Under the pieces are notes generated by a model that saw only the letters and a list, made by a program, of their open reading frames with translations, did no database searches and was not told where the DNA came from. Positions 23,841 through 32,245 of a DNA stretch of 45,455 nt are shown one piece after another. Made by a program: the position numbers and the translations under genes. The stretch is from an uncultured Jannaschia sp. (GTDB taxonomy: Bacteria > Pseudomonadota > Alphaproteobacteria > Rhodobacterales > Rhodobacteraceae), in the NCBI RefSeq assembly GCF_947494055.1, contig NZ_CANLTR010000028.1, positions 1-45,455 on the forward strand, written 5' to 3'. Every line of letters starts with the position of its first letter. Position 1 is the first letter of the stretch.

Positions 23841-25666
23841 GTCGCGGAGCGGCTCCAGCCGGGTCTGGGCGTCCTCCCAGATCGTGTCGATCTCGGCGTT
23901 GTTGGCGATGGACTTGAGGGTGACGTGGGGCGCGCGCTCGTAGACGAAGCCCTCGCGCAGATCTCCGCGGGTCGGGGGGGAATGGGCGTCGGGGGGGCGG
24001 CACCGGTCAGGGAGGCCTCCTTGGCCTGCCCCTCAGGCGTGTCGCGCAGCAGGTAGTAGGGATAGCGCGCGCCCATCAGGCGGGCCCGGGCGAGGGCGAG
24101 GGCTACACGCGAGGTATCCATGGTGATCCAGCGGCGGCCCCATTGCTCGGCCACGGTGGCGGTGGTCCCGGACCCGCAGGTGGGGTCGAGGACCAGGTCG
24201 CCGGGGTCGGTGGTCATGAGGATACAGCGTTGGACGACTTTTTCGGAAGTCTCGACCACATACCGTTTATCGGAGCTAAAGCCGGCCACGACCGTGTCGT
24301 CCCAGTTATCGGTATACGGAAAAACTCGGTAGTCGTTGAACAATCGAACGTAATAAAGTGCATTCTCCGTGGCTTCTGCCCGATCAGCTTTCAATAGCCT
24401 CCCAATCGAAGATTCCTGCGTTTTCCAGTAACCCTTGGGAAAAAATCTTTTCCCATGCCATGTTACTTCGTATTTCGTACCGGGACTTTGGCTTGTAAGA
24501 TTGTCAATGCGATAGGCAGAGGTGTCGGCCGGTATGGGCAGATCGCCTGATTTTTCTAAGCGTAGCAAGCGGCGCGTCTCGCCGTATACGTTTCGGACCG
24601 AGTTATAGGCCGTGCCACCTTCCCCATCGAGTTCCTTAAGCTTTAAAGCTTTGCGAAACTTCAACTTATGACGATCTTTCGAATACCAGACGAGATAGTC
24701 GGACACAGATGCAAGATAGCTGTCAGTCTGACCTGTCGTCTTACGAAAGGTTACTAGACGAACAAAGTTCTCCTCCCCGAATACCTCGTCCATCACCGCC
24801 CGCACCCGGTGCACGTTCTCGTCCCCGATCTGCACGAAGATCGACCCGCTCTCGGTCAGCATGTCGCGCATCACCGTCAGGCGGTCGCGCAGGTAGGTGA
24901 GGTAGGAATGGATCCCGTCCTTCCACGTGTCGCGGAAGGCGCGAACCTGCTCGGGCTCGCGCGTGATCTCCTCGTGCTTGCCGTCCTTGACGTCGCGCGA
25001 GCGGGTCGAGACCTGCCAGTTGGACTGGAACTTGATGCCGTAGGGCGGGTCGAAATAGATGCACTGCACCTGCCCCGCCATCCCCTCGCGCGCCGACAGC
25101 GACGCCATCGCCTGCAGGCTGTCGCCCAGGATCATCCGGTTCTTCCAGTCCACGTCGTGGGCGTAGAACTCGGTCCGGGCCTCGGGCTCCAGGTCGGTCG
25201 CAGCACCGCCGAAGAGGTCGGGCTCCGCCGCCGCCTCCTCGCGCCGCACGGCAGTGTCGTAGCGCAGCTGGTCGATCAGGTGCTTGGGTTCGACATGCTC
25301 CTGCACATAGATCGGCGGCGTCTCGACCACGAGGTCCGACCAGTCCGCCTGATCCTTGCCCCGCCAGGTCAGCTGCGCTTCGCCCAGAACGATCCTGTCG
25401 CCAGCTTTGAGGCTCTCGATCTGCGCGTCGGTCAGCACAATCTCCGCCCCGTTCCAGGTAATCTGCGGGTCGAGGTCGGTGTCGCGCGGGTGGAACGCGC
25501 CATGAGGTAGGGCCGTGGTACGCGAGTAGGCTTGAGGCGGGAACGGCTCAGCCGCCTCGGCGCGCTGCACCAGCGACTGCTGCTCGGCCGTGGGCACCAA
25601 GCGGCGGCGGACCTCGTCATGGGCGAGCGCCTCGACCTGCTTGGGGGCGGCGGGCTTGCGGGCCAT
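23561..25666 (-). CDS. mod: Type III-like adenine methyltransferase, N-terminal part, frameshifted
   Basis: The N-terminal part of a beta-class adenine DNA methyltransferase. DPPYG at residues 206-210 is catalytic motif IV, and LDPTCGSGTT near residue 494 is the AdoMet motif I. A target-recognition region lies between them (about 300-479) and is much more AT-rich than the flanks. The start overlaps the stop of the restriction gene by one base. After about residue 556 the frame is wrong: it turns into arginine- and proline-rich nonsense, and the true continuation is in the other frame. As read, the enzyme keeps both catalytic motifs but loses about 500 residues. Confidence 0.8.
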   Translation of the reverse strand: MARKPAAPKQVEALAHDEVRRRLVPTAEQQSLVQRAEAAEPFPPQAYSRTTALPHGAFHPRDTDLDPQITWNGAEIVLTDAQIESLKAGDRIVLGEAQLTWRGKDQADWSDLVVETPPIYVQEHVEPKHLIDQLRYDTAVRREEAAAEPDLFGGAATDLEPEARTEFYAHDVDWKNRMILGDSLQAMASLSAREGMAGQVQCIYFDPPYGIKFQSNWQVSTRSRDVKDGKHEEITREPEQVRAFRDTWKDGIHSYLTYLRDRLTVMRDMLTESGSIFVQIGDENVHRVRAVMDEVFGEENFVRLVTFRKTTGQTDSYLASVSDYLVWYSKDRHKLKFRKALKLKELDGEGGTAYNSVRNVYGETRRLLRLEKSGDLPIPADTSAYRIDNLTSQSPGTKYEVTWHGKRFFPKGYWKTQESSIGRLLKADRAEATENALYYVRLFNDYRVFPYTDNWDDTVVAGFSSDKRYVVETSEKVVQRCILMTTDPGDLVLDPTCGSGTTATVAEQWGRRWITMDTSRVALALARARLMGARYPYYLLRDTPEGQAKEASLTGAAPPTPIPPRPAEICARASSTSARPTSPSSPSPTTPRSTRSGRTPRPGWSRSATCSTQPWAAQATVPLPPTRAPMALGRNGRSSATPATLGLRTPPRPMRSLSTRPRASPPASRRWRRCASRSPTGMRPVPTPICSLSGMAPPPAI
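23974..23997. repeat. Twin G7 tracts at the methyltransferase frameshift
   Basis: Runs of seven G at 23974-23980 and 23991-23997 (C runs on the coding strand) lie exactly where the frame breaks. One extra base in either run restores a 3177-base, 1058-residue frame. The cause could be a sequencing error, a fixed mutation or phase variation. Confidence 0.8.
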
Positions 25667-28600
25667 CAGGCGTCTTCCTTCGTATGCTCGGCCAAGGCCG
25701 CATCGATCAGGCGCTGGAACTCGTGGGCGGCGGTGCGGATCTCTCCAAATTCTGCGAAGGCCCAGTGGCCCCAGATGCCGAGGTTGTTGACCCCGGGCAC
25801 CCAGCGGTCGCGCATCGTGTCGGATTTGAGCCGCACCTCCTCGCCCCGTATACCCTTGATCTCGACGATTAGGTTGAGCGGTTCGTCACTCCCGACGTGG
25901 AGTTGCACGATGAAGTCCGGCTCGTAGTGACGCGTTCGCGTCCCGTCGCGCCAAGGTACGCGGAAGTCGAGGCCCTGGTTCTTCACGAAGGCCAGCACCC
26001 GGGGATGGGCCTCGCAGACCCGCGCGAACTCCCCCTCCCAGCCCGAATCCAGGACGGCCGCGTTAAGGTGGGACTTGGTGCGGATGTCGTAGACGTCCTT
26101 TGTCGTGTTGAAGCCCACATACCGGGTCGAACCCTTCGGATTGAACGGATCAAGTACGGCGAGGACGCGGCTCTCACCGGTCTCGGCCGTATGGCCCCGG
26201 ACGATGGCGTTCTGGATGCGCTCGACCGCCTGGTCGGCGATATCCTGATAACAGAGCAGCCACCGCTCTGCGCCGCCCGCGCTGTCGTCGAAATATCCAC
26301 CCTCGATCCACTGGCGGCAGGCGGCGCGTAGCTGGCCGAAGAGATGCAGCTTGGGTTCCCCGTCCTCGTCGCGCCAGTGCTTGGCCATGAGTTGGCGGGC
26401 AAGGTCCATCGTGATCGTGGCCGGACGCCGGTCCTTCGGATCAGCCAGTTCGATCGTCACCCCCTCACCCACGATGCCCTCCAGCAGGGTGCTGCGGGGG
26501 CCAACGTCGGCTTGGCTGACCACGAGTCGTGAATCCTCGGTGAAGACGGGCTTGGGCACGCGTTCGGGCGGCAGGTCGACCCGATAGCCCCTTACGCGTG
26601 GGAAGACGATTTCGAACTGCTCACGTCCGGGGACCGCCTGAACGCGCGTCGTCTCGCGGGGGGCCTTGGCGGGCGCGGTCTTGGCACCTTGGGTGAAATT
26701 GAAGGGGATGCCGAGGATGTCCGCGTGCTCCACGTCGAACAGACCTTCGTCATTGAGGTCGTAGGAGTAGCGCCGCAGCGCCCGGCCCACGACCTGCTCG
26801 CACAGAAGCTGCGTTCCAAAGGCCCGCACGCCCAGGATGTGTGTGACCGTGTTGGTGTCCCATCCTTCGGTCAGCATCGAGACCGACACGACACAGCGCA
26901 CCCGCTCGCCCAACTTGCCCGGGCGGCCGATGGTGTTCATTACCTCGCGCATCAGCTCGGAATCTGAAGGCGGCTTGGTCCCCGCCCCGTCGCGCTGGCG
27001 CCGCTCGCTCTCGAACAGCTCGATCTGGGGCTTCATCGCCTTGAGGAAGGCCTCGTCGATCGCCCTGCCTTCCTCGATGGCGACCGAGTCAACGAGGAGC
27101 GTGTTCGGCTTGGCCAGACGGTTGCCGTATTCGTCGAAGTTGGTGAACAGTGGCAGGTTCGCGTCGGCCCGCAGGACGTCGTCACCGTCTTCGTTCGGGA
27201 CTGCCCAGCCGGCGATCCAGTCGGCCACCAGCTTGGAATGGGCAGTGTTTTGACACACGACAATAAAGACGGGCGGGACGCCAATCCCAGCTCGGCGCCA
27301 TTGCTCGTCCACCTCGCGGTAATGCGCGTAGAGCGAGGTTAGTGCGCTCTTAAGTAGCGTCGGCAGATCGTTCGGATCACCCTGCCCCCCGCCCTTAGTC
27401 GCTCCCTTCTTCTCCATGTCCGAGCCGATATGGGACCACAGTTCGCGATAGATGGGGCCCGTCTCTTGGTTGACGTCGTCGGCGACGGGGATGCGCGGCA
27501 GCTTGACGATTCCGCATTCGATGGCGTCCATCAGCGAGAAGTCCGACACCGTCCAGGGGAACAGTGTTCCCTCGTCGTAGCCCGAGCCCGAGAGGAAGAA
27601 CGGCGTGGCCGATAGGTCGAAGACCGCCTGCAGGCCGAGCTTGCGCTTCACTGCCCCCAATCCGTTGATCCAGAGCCGCGCGTATTCGTTGTTGGCCCTG
27701 GCCTCCTTGAGGGCATCGCCCTTCAGCTTCTCGTCCTTGCCGTCCGGCTTCTCGCGATAGCAGTGATGTGCCTCGTCGTTGATCGCGATGATGTTGCGCA
27801 GCCCCATCAGCGGCTTGGCGACCCGGGCCACCATCTGGCCTTCGGTCTCGCGCGTATCGCGTGGCTGCCCCCGTCCGTCGAGAACCGCTTTGCCGACCTT
27901 GTTGGTCTCCTCGAGATCGCGACGTTGAAATGAATGGTAGTTCGTTATGACGATCCGCGCGTGACCCAAGTCGTCGAGCATGTCCCGGGGGACGATCTCG
28001 CGGGAGCGATAATAACTGTTGGGGTCACTTGGTTGGAGCACTTGCAGGCGATCCCGGATGGTTATTCCTGGCGCGACGATGAGGAAGCCATTAGTGAAGG
28101 TCTTCGATCCCGGACTGCGCTTGTGGTTTAGAGTATGCCACGCGATCAGCATCGCCATCACAGTCGTCTTCCCGGCGCCGGTCGCCAGCTTGAGGGCAAT
28201 CCGCATGAGGGCTGGGTTGGCGTCTTTGTTGGCAGCTGTCAGCTGCTTCCAGAACCGCTTGTGGCGCGGATGATTGCGCGCCACCTCGGTTAGCCAGATC
28301 ACGGTCTCGACCGCCTCGACCTGGCAGAAGAAGGGCCGGATACCGTTGCCTGATCCGAGGAAGTCATGTTCACGCCAGTGCAGCAGGAGGTTCTGCGTCA
28401 CCGGCGTCACCTGCCATTGATGTGGTGGAAGACTACGCCAAGTTGCCACCTCTTGGCGGATTTCATTGACCATCGACGTCGGCGAATAATCCTGCCCGTC
28501 GTCCGGATATGTACTGGTTTCGAATTCGAGGTTCGTCTGCTCCCTGGGCTGGCGACGCGTACGGCTGCGCGGAATAGGCGTGCGTAGATCGGAGGGGCGC

Positions 28601-28728
28601 CGCCCGGATCGAGGCGGAACGTCCATCGGTTGGCCGTCAGCATCAAGGGCGTGATGTTTCGTGGGGATCTGGTAGGGCGAATTCAAAATGGGGCGTTCGA
28701 AGAAAGACAACTGGAAAGGTTTCCTCAT
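25666..28728 (-). CDS. res: Type III-like restriction helicase-endonuclease
   Basis: A 1020-residue superfamily 2 helicase with a C-terminal nuclease. Walker A LATGAGKTTV at 181-190, DEAH at 318-321, SAT at 373-375, and QVVGRALRR for motif VI. The nuclease is a PD-(D/E)xK type: EPDFIV at about 935 and VEIKG at 955-959. ATP-driven translocation plus cleavage is expected when paired with the methyltransferase. It is the first gene of the minus-strand operon and overlaps the methyltransferase start. The long proline- and arginine-rich N-terminus (about 30-65) is probably disordered. Confidence 0.9.
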   Translation of the reverse strand: MRKPFQLSFFERPILNSPYQIPTKHHALDADGQPMDVPPRSGRRPSDLRTPIPRSRTRRQPREQTNLEFETSTYPDDGQDYSPTSMVNEIRQEVATWRSLPPHQWQVTPVTQNLLLHWREHDFLGSGNGIRPFFCQVEAVETVIWLTEVARNHPRHKRFWKQLTAANKDANPALMRIALKLATGAGKTTVMAMLIAWHTLNHKRSPGSKTFTNGFLIVAPGITIRDRLQVLQPSDPNSYYRSREIVPRDMLDDLGHARIVITNYHSFQRRDLEETNKVGKAVLDGRGQPRDTRETEGQMVARVAKPLMGLRNIIAINDEAHHCYREKPDGKDEKLKGDALKEARANNEYARLWINGLGAVKRKLGLQAVFDLSATPFFLSGSGYDEGTLFPWTVSDFSLMDAIECGIVKLPRIPVADDVNQETGPIYRELWSHIGSDMEKKGATKGGGQGDPNDLPTLLKSALTSLYAHYREVDEQWRRAGIGVPPVFIVVCQNTAHSKLVADWIAGWAVPNEDGDDVLRADANLPLFTNFDEYGNRLAKPNTLLVDSVAIEEGRAIDEAFLKAMKPQIELFESERRQRDGAGTKPPSDSELMREVMNTIGRPGKLGERVRCVVSVSMLTEGWDTNTVTHILGVRAFGTQLLCEQVVGRALRRYSYDLNDEGLFDVEHADILGIPFNFTQGAKTAPAKAPRETTRVQAVPGREQFEIVFPRVRGYRVDLPPERVPKPVFTEDSRLVVSQADVGPRSTLLEGIVGEGVTIELADPKDRRPATITMDLARQLMAKHWRDEDGEPKLHLFGQLRAACRQWIEGGYFDDSAGGAERWLLCYQDIADQAVERIQNAIVRGHTAETGESRVLAVLDPFNPKGSTRYVGFNTTKDVYDIRTKSHLNAAVLDSGWEGEFARVCEAHPRVLAFVKNQGLDFRVPWRDGTRTRHYEPDFIVQLHVGSDEPLNLIVEIKGIRGEEVRLKSDTMRDRWVPGVNNLGIWGHWAFAEFGEIRTAAHEFQRLIDAALAEHTKEDA

Positions 28729-29079
28729 TAATGTTCGCGACCGATGCAGACCGACTGGCCCAAGATACTCCTGCGCTTCAGCGCACTAGCATACGACGGA
28801 GCTGCTCCAATCATCTTCATAATGGAGTGGCGACGTAAACCTTTACTTTATCTGGTAACTTGAACTGTGCCGGGTTTCACTACGCCACTGCGATCGTCCA
28901 GTTGCAAAAACTGGTACTTCGGAGACAAGAGCTCACAACCAAGATGATCGGTTGGTTGGGGCCAGTTAACAGAACAGCCCAGTCCGTTAAGCGCAAAGCG
29001 ATGTAAGGCTTATAGTACTCCTCGGCCGCTTTATCGTTTGGTGCCATTTGCGTTGGCACAACAAACAGGTAAACGAGGC
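28729..29079. other. Intergenic gap upstream of the restriction operon
   Basis: About 350 bases, less GC-rich than the flanking genes. It should contain the promoter of the restriction operon, but no clear motif stands out. It holds the second copy of the flanking direct repeat (28895-28909). A 67-codon minus-strand frame at 28880-29083 overlaps the end of the Abi_C gene by ATGA but has no family match. Confidence 0.5.
28895..28909. repeat. Short direct repeat, right of restriction operon
   Basis: CGTCCAGTTGCAAAA is the partner of the copy at 20112-20126. Together they bracket the four-gene operon in direct orientation, as an insertion or excision scar might. Confidence 0.4.
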
Positions 29080-29973
29080 TCATTCCGTCGGTTCCGCGGC
29101 CGCGGGCAGGCCGCGCCGCATTTTCCGTTCCCAGGTCTCGATCAGGAAGAGCGCGACGGTGCTCGCGGCGTGGATGGCCAAGCGCGCGATCCGTGGGTCG
29201 ATCCGGCGGTGACCCCGCTCCCGGCCATGGGCATCGCCACCATGGGTGCGCAGCGCCCCGATCCCTTCCGTAGCCGTGGTCAGACCGCTCAGGACCTTCC
29301 GAATGTCGTTGACGATCAGGTCCGGCAGGTCCATGCGCCCGGGAGAGAGGCCGAGCGGCTCCTGCACGGCACGCACCAGCGCCGAGACGTCCTTCTTCGC
29401 CGGTAGGTCCAGCCTGAGCTCGACAAGGATCGACCGACAGACCGCCTCCAGCGTCGCGCAGGCGGCTGTCACGGCATCCTCGGGGTCGTCCTCCGCGTTC
29501 CGGGTGGCACGGTCGAGATCCCGACTCACCGTTCCGAAATCCAGTGTCGCGGTCTTTTCCGCGATGGCGCCGACAACCGCGGCCCCCGAGCCCCGCTTGC
29601 GCAGGACTGCCCTGCCCCCGAGCAGCGCCACCTCGAAGCCATCAGGGGCAAGATGCAGGTTCAGGTGGTCGAGCACGGCCTGCGTCTTCTCCGGCTCCCG
29701 CGAATGGTTTCTGGGGTCGGCGACCTTCTCGATCGCCCGGCCGATCAGCTCATCGCCGTTCTCCTGCCGAGCCGCCCAGTTCAGGCAACCTCTCAGCGCC
29801 GGCAGCCTGGAGCCTTCACCATGCGCCGGGTCGATGCCACAGGCCATGAGGAAGCCCTCGATCCCGGAGGCACTGCGATAGACGCCGATGGGCGGCTCTG
29901 TGCTGCCGAGGCCGGGACCCCCGGAAATCGTCTGGACGAGCGCTTCGATGGTGAAGGTCGAGAACGACGCCAT
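29080..29973 (-). CDS. Abortive infection family protein (Abi_C-like)
   Basis: A 297-residue protein. The C-terminal domain (about 165-285) matches the Abi C-terminus family: LEAVCRSILVEL, then a GALRTHGGDAHG segment with R242 and H249, and helices rich in alanine and leucine (IARLAIHAASTVALFLIE). The Arg-x6-His arrangement recalls HEPN ribonuclease motifs. The N-terminal half (1-150) is not recognised. It is the last of three overlapping minus-strand genes and starts at the stop of the DUF2513 gene. Likely an RNA-targeting effector, by inference. Confidence 0.8.
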   Translation of the reverse strand: MASFSTFTIEALVQTISGGPGLGSTEPPIGVYRSASGIEGFLMACGIDPAHGEGSRLPALRGCLNWAARQENGDELIGRAIEKVADPRNHSREPEKTQAVLDHLNLHLAPDGFEVALLGGRAVLRKRGSGAAVVGAIAEKTATLDFGTVSRDLDRATRNAEDDPEDAVTAACATLEAVCRSILVELRLDLPAKKDVSALVRAVQEPLGLSPGRMDLPDLIVNDIRKVLSGLTTATEGIGALRTHGGDAHGRERGHRRIDPRIARLAIHAASTVALFLIETWERKMRRGLPAAAEPTE

Positions 29974-30359
29974 CAGAGATCGACCTCGACGCCAGTGTGC
30001 TTGCGGATCTTCTCGCGCACCAGGCCCCGGGCCAGTGCTCCGAGCGCGTCGAGGCTGAAACTACCAACAGCCCGGGCACCCTCCTTGGTGCGGCGCCAGA
30101 CCTCCTCATCGCGGATCGTGTCGAGGTATTCGTGCCCGGCCATGGTCAGCCGGGTTGGCCACATCTCATAGGGATCGTCGGGCGTCCGCACGTCCTCCGC
30201 AGCGATCAATCCGGCTTCCGCAAGTAGAAGCACATGGTAATCGGCTACGTGATGAGACGAAGCTAGATGCCGAACCTCCGCGTGATACGGTTCGGAAACC
30301 CCGTCGTAGGCCTCGACGGCCAGCAGGATCTTCCGTTCGAGATCTGGATTACGCTTCAT
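29973..30359 (-). CDS. DUF2513-family protein
   Basis: A 128-residue protein matching DUF2513: a KRNPDLERKILLAVE start, then HHVADYHVLLLAEAGLIAA, and LTMAGHEYLDTIRDEEVW. The pattern of helices and a wing resembles a winged helix. The start at 30359 gives normal family length and an 11-base overlap with the upstream gene; the longer frame adds 31 arginine- and cysteine-rich residues. It may be the transcriptional regulator of its own operon, acting at the inverted repeat at 31118-31149. That role is inferred. Confidence 0.85.
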   Translation of the reverse strand: MKRNPDLERKILLAVEAYDGVSEPYHAEVRHLASSHHVADYHVLLLAEAGLIAAEDVRTPDDPYEMWPTRLTMAGHEYLDTIRDEEVWRRTKEGARAVGSFSLDALGALARGLVREKIRKHTGVEVDL

Positions 30360-31110
30360 CCGCCTGTCCTTCATTCTGTGCAGGCCGCCGGGCGTCGACG
30401 ATGCGCAGCAGATGGCTGGCGAGCATGACGATCTCGATCGCCTCGCTGGCATCCTCCATGGTAACGTTCCGGTGCGAGTGCGGGTTCTTGTAGGAACCGA
30501 CGGCGCCGGCGAAGAAATGCATGAGGGCCTCGCGCTCGGCCTCCTCCTGTTCAGGGTCCCGCAATGGCCCGTTGTCTTTGTGAAAGGCCCGGCGGATCAT
30601 AGGAATGCCGTGATCGCCTTTGGGGAACCCGGCCGCCTCGCGTACGGCGATCTCCACAGCGCGCATGGCCTCGAAGACTGCGGCAGCGAAGCGTCCGCGG
30701 ACAAAGGAGAGCCAGACCTCTTCGGCGATCGCCGGGTGCAGAAGGTCGCGATTCAGGCTCCGGGCCAATTCGAACTGCCGAAAGTCTTTTTCCGTCTCAA
30801 ATCGACGTGCCCGGCGACTGAGAGCCATCCAGCCGCCAGTGCTTCCGGGATCCGGGACGATCAGTCCCTGCGCGCCGAGCCAGGCAAAAGCCTCCGAAAT
30901 CGCGAGAATGATCTCGCTCCTGCGCTCCCGTGGGTATCCGGGAAGGCCTTGAGAGGGGCCGACGCTGTTCCTCACCTCCATGACGCAGTTGTGCGGACTG
31001 AAGGGTTGGTCCCGTGCCCGAAGCAGGAAGAGCATTTTTGCACCGAGTTCTTCGGGTTCGAGAGCAAGGAGCGCATTAGGATCGGGGATGATCGAAGCGA
31101 GTTCATTCAT
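30349..31110 (-). CDS. TIGR02391 (Hypoth_Ymh) family protein
   Basis: A 253-residue protein. The C-terminal half has the TIGR02391 pattern: FAAAVFEAMRAVEIAVREAA, PLRDPEQEEAE and the SYKNPHSHRN motif, where K208 and H213 sit at the position of the HEPN Arg-x4-His residues. The N-terminal half is not recognised but is helical. It is the first gene of the three-gene operon. The ribosome site is weak (AGGGA directly before ATG), and a perfect 10-bp inverted repeat begins eight bases upstream. Family members occur in defence neighbourhoods. Confidence 0.82.
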   Translation of the reverse strand: MNELASIIPDPNALLALEPEELGAKMLFLLRARDQPFSPHNCVMEVRNSVGPSQGLPGYPRERRSEIILAISEAFAWLGAQGLIVPDPGSTGGWMALSRRARRFETEKDFRQFELARSLNRDLLHPAIAEEVWLSFVRGRFAAAVFEAMRAVEIAVREAAGFPKGDHGIPMIRRAFHKDNGPLRDPEQEEAEREALMHFFAGAVGSYKNPHSHRNVTMEDASEAIEIVMLASHLLRIVDARRPAQNEGQADEA

Positions 31111-31117
31111 TCCCTAT

Positions 31118-31149
31118 TACTATCCGACGACTCGTCCTATCGGATAGTA
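31118..31149. promoter_or_regulatory. Perfect 10-bp inverted repeat before the TIGR02391 operon
   Basis: TACTATCCGA and TCGGATAGTA are exact complements around a 12-base spacer, ending eight bases from the TIGR02391 start. There is no T run or GC-rich stem, so a terminator is unlikely. It is best read as an operator for the operon. Confidence 0.65.
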
Positions 31150-31206
31150 GCGGGGATGAGGGGGCCAGACCGATAATGCGCCTTTACGTTCAATTTTATC
31201 GAGTTC

Positions 31207-32160
31207 TCAAATTCCCGCTATCCGGAACCCGGCATTTCCGGCGGAGCTGTCGGGGTCGTTCCGCGTTCGGGAATGGACGTGGTAGCGGTCGCAGTAGCTG
31301 ACATGGCAGAGGTAGGAGCCACCACGCTGGATGCGGGCGGTGCCCTCAGCCGGACCCGTAGGGTCGCGCAGCGGAAACGGTCCCTCCGGCGGGCCGGGCG
31401 TGTAGAAATCCCCCGTCCATTCCCACACGTTGCCGCAGGTGTTGTAGAGCCCGTACCCGTTCGGCGCATAGGCATCGACGGGCGCGGTGCCCACATGGCC
31501 GTCCGCAGCGTCGTTCTCGTGCGGGAACCGGCCCTGCCACGTGTTCATCGCATGACGTCCGTCCGGCATCATCTCGTTGCCCCAGGGGAACTTCTTGCGT
31601 TCGAGCCCGCCCCGGGCGGCGTATTCCCATTGCGCCTCGCTGGGCATCCGCAGCCCCGCCCAGTGGCAATAGGCCAGCGCGTCGAACCAGGCGACATGGA
31701 CGACTGGATGATCCGCGCGTCCCGCGACATCGCTGCCCGGCCCCTCGGGCGCATGCCAGCAGGCGCCGTCCACACGGCGCCACCACGGCACGCCGGGCGG
31801 CGAGACCGGCCAGCGGGCGGGATCGTCGAGCAGCAGGTGGAAGACGTAGGACCAGCCCTCGGCCTCGGCGATAGTCTGGTAGCCCGTGGCCTCCACGAAG
31901 CGCGCGTAATCAGCATTGGTGCAGGCGGTGGCGGCAATGCGGAAGTCCGAGAGCTTCACCCGACGGCGGGGCGCATCGTAATCCTCCCTGAAGCGCGTTT
32001 TACGCGCGCCCATCTCGAAAAAGCCGCCCCTGATCGGCAAGAGGCATTCGGCCAGTTCCGCGCGCACCTCCGCCGGTGCCGCGGGCACCGCACGGGCTTC
32101 GGCAAGCCAGTCTGCGTCGCCGCGTAGGGTCGATCCGGTGCCGCAGCAGCCACCCTGCAT
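31207..32160 (-). CDS. Formylglycine-generating enzyme (sulfatase activator)
   Basis: A 317-residue FGE-fold protein. GGFFEMG, DYARFVEATGY, PVVHVAWFDALAYCHWAGLRMP and GNVWEWTGDFY are family hallmarks. Both active-site cysteines are present, Cys285 and Cys290 in GGSYLCHVSYCDRYH, spaced as in the human enzyme. It converts the cysteine of a C-x-P-x-R sulfatase motif to formylglycine. The start at 32160 avoids an arginine-rich extension that overlaps tctA. No signal peptide, so it acts in the cytoplasm. It ends the first sulfatase/TctABC operon and probably serves both sulfatases. Confidence 0.93.
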   Translation of the reverse strand: MQGGCCGTGSTLRGDADWLAEARAVPAAPAEVRAELAECLLPIRGGFFEMGARKTRFREDYDAPRRRVKLSDFRIAATACTNADYARFVEATGYQTIAEAEGWSYVFHLLLDDPARWPVSPPGVPWWRRVDGACWHAPEGPGSDVAGRADHPVVHVAWFDALAYCHWAGLRMPSEAQWEYAARGGLERKKFPWGNEMMPDGRHAMNTWQGRFPHENDAADGHVGTAPVDAYAPNGYGLYNTCGNVWEWTGDFYTPGPPEGPFPLRDPTGPAEGTARIQRGGSYLCHVSYCDRYHVHSRTRNDPDSSAGNAGFRIAGI

Positions 32161-32245
32161 CCGCTGTCTCCCTGTCCGTTTGGCAGCCCGCGCAACCTGC
32201 GATGTCGGGCCGCCCGAAGACAACCTTCGGCGAGACCGCGTCTCA

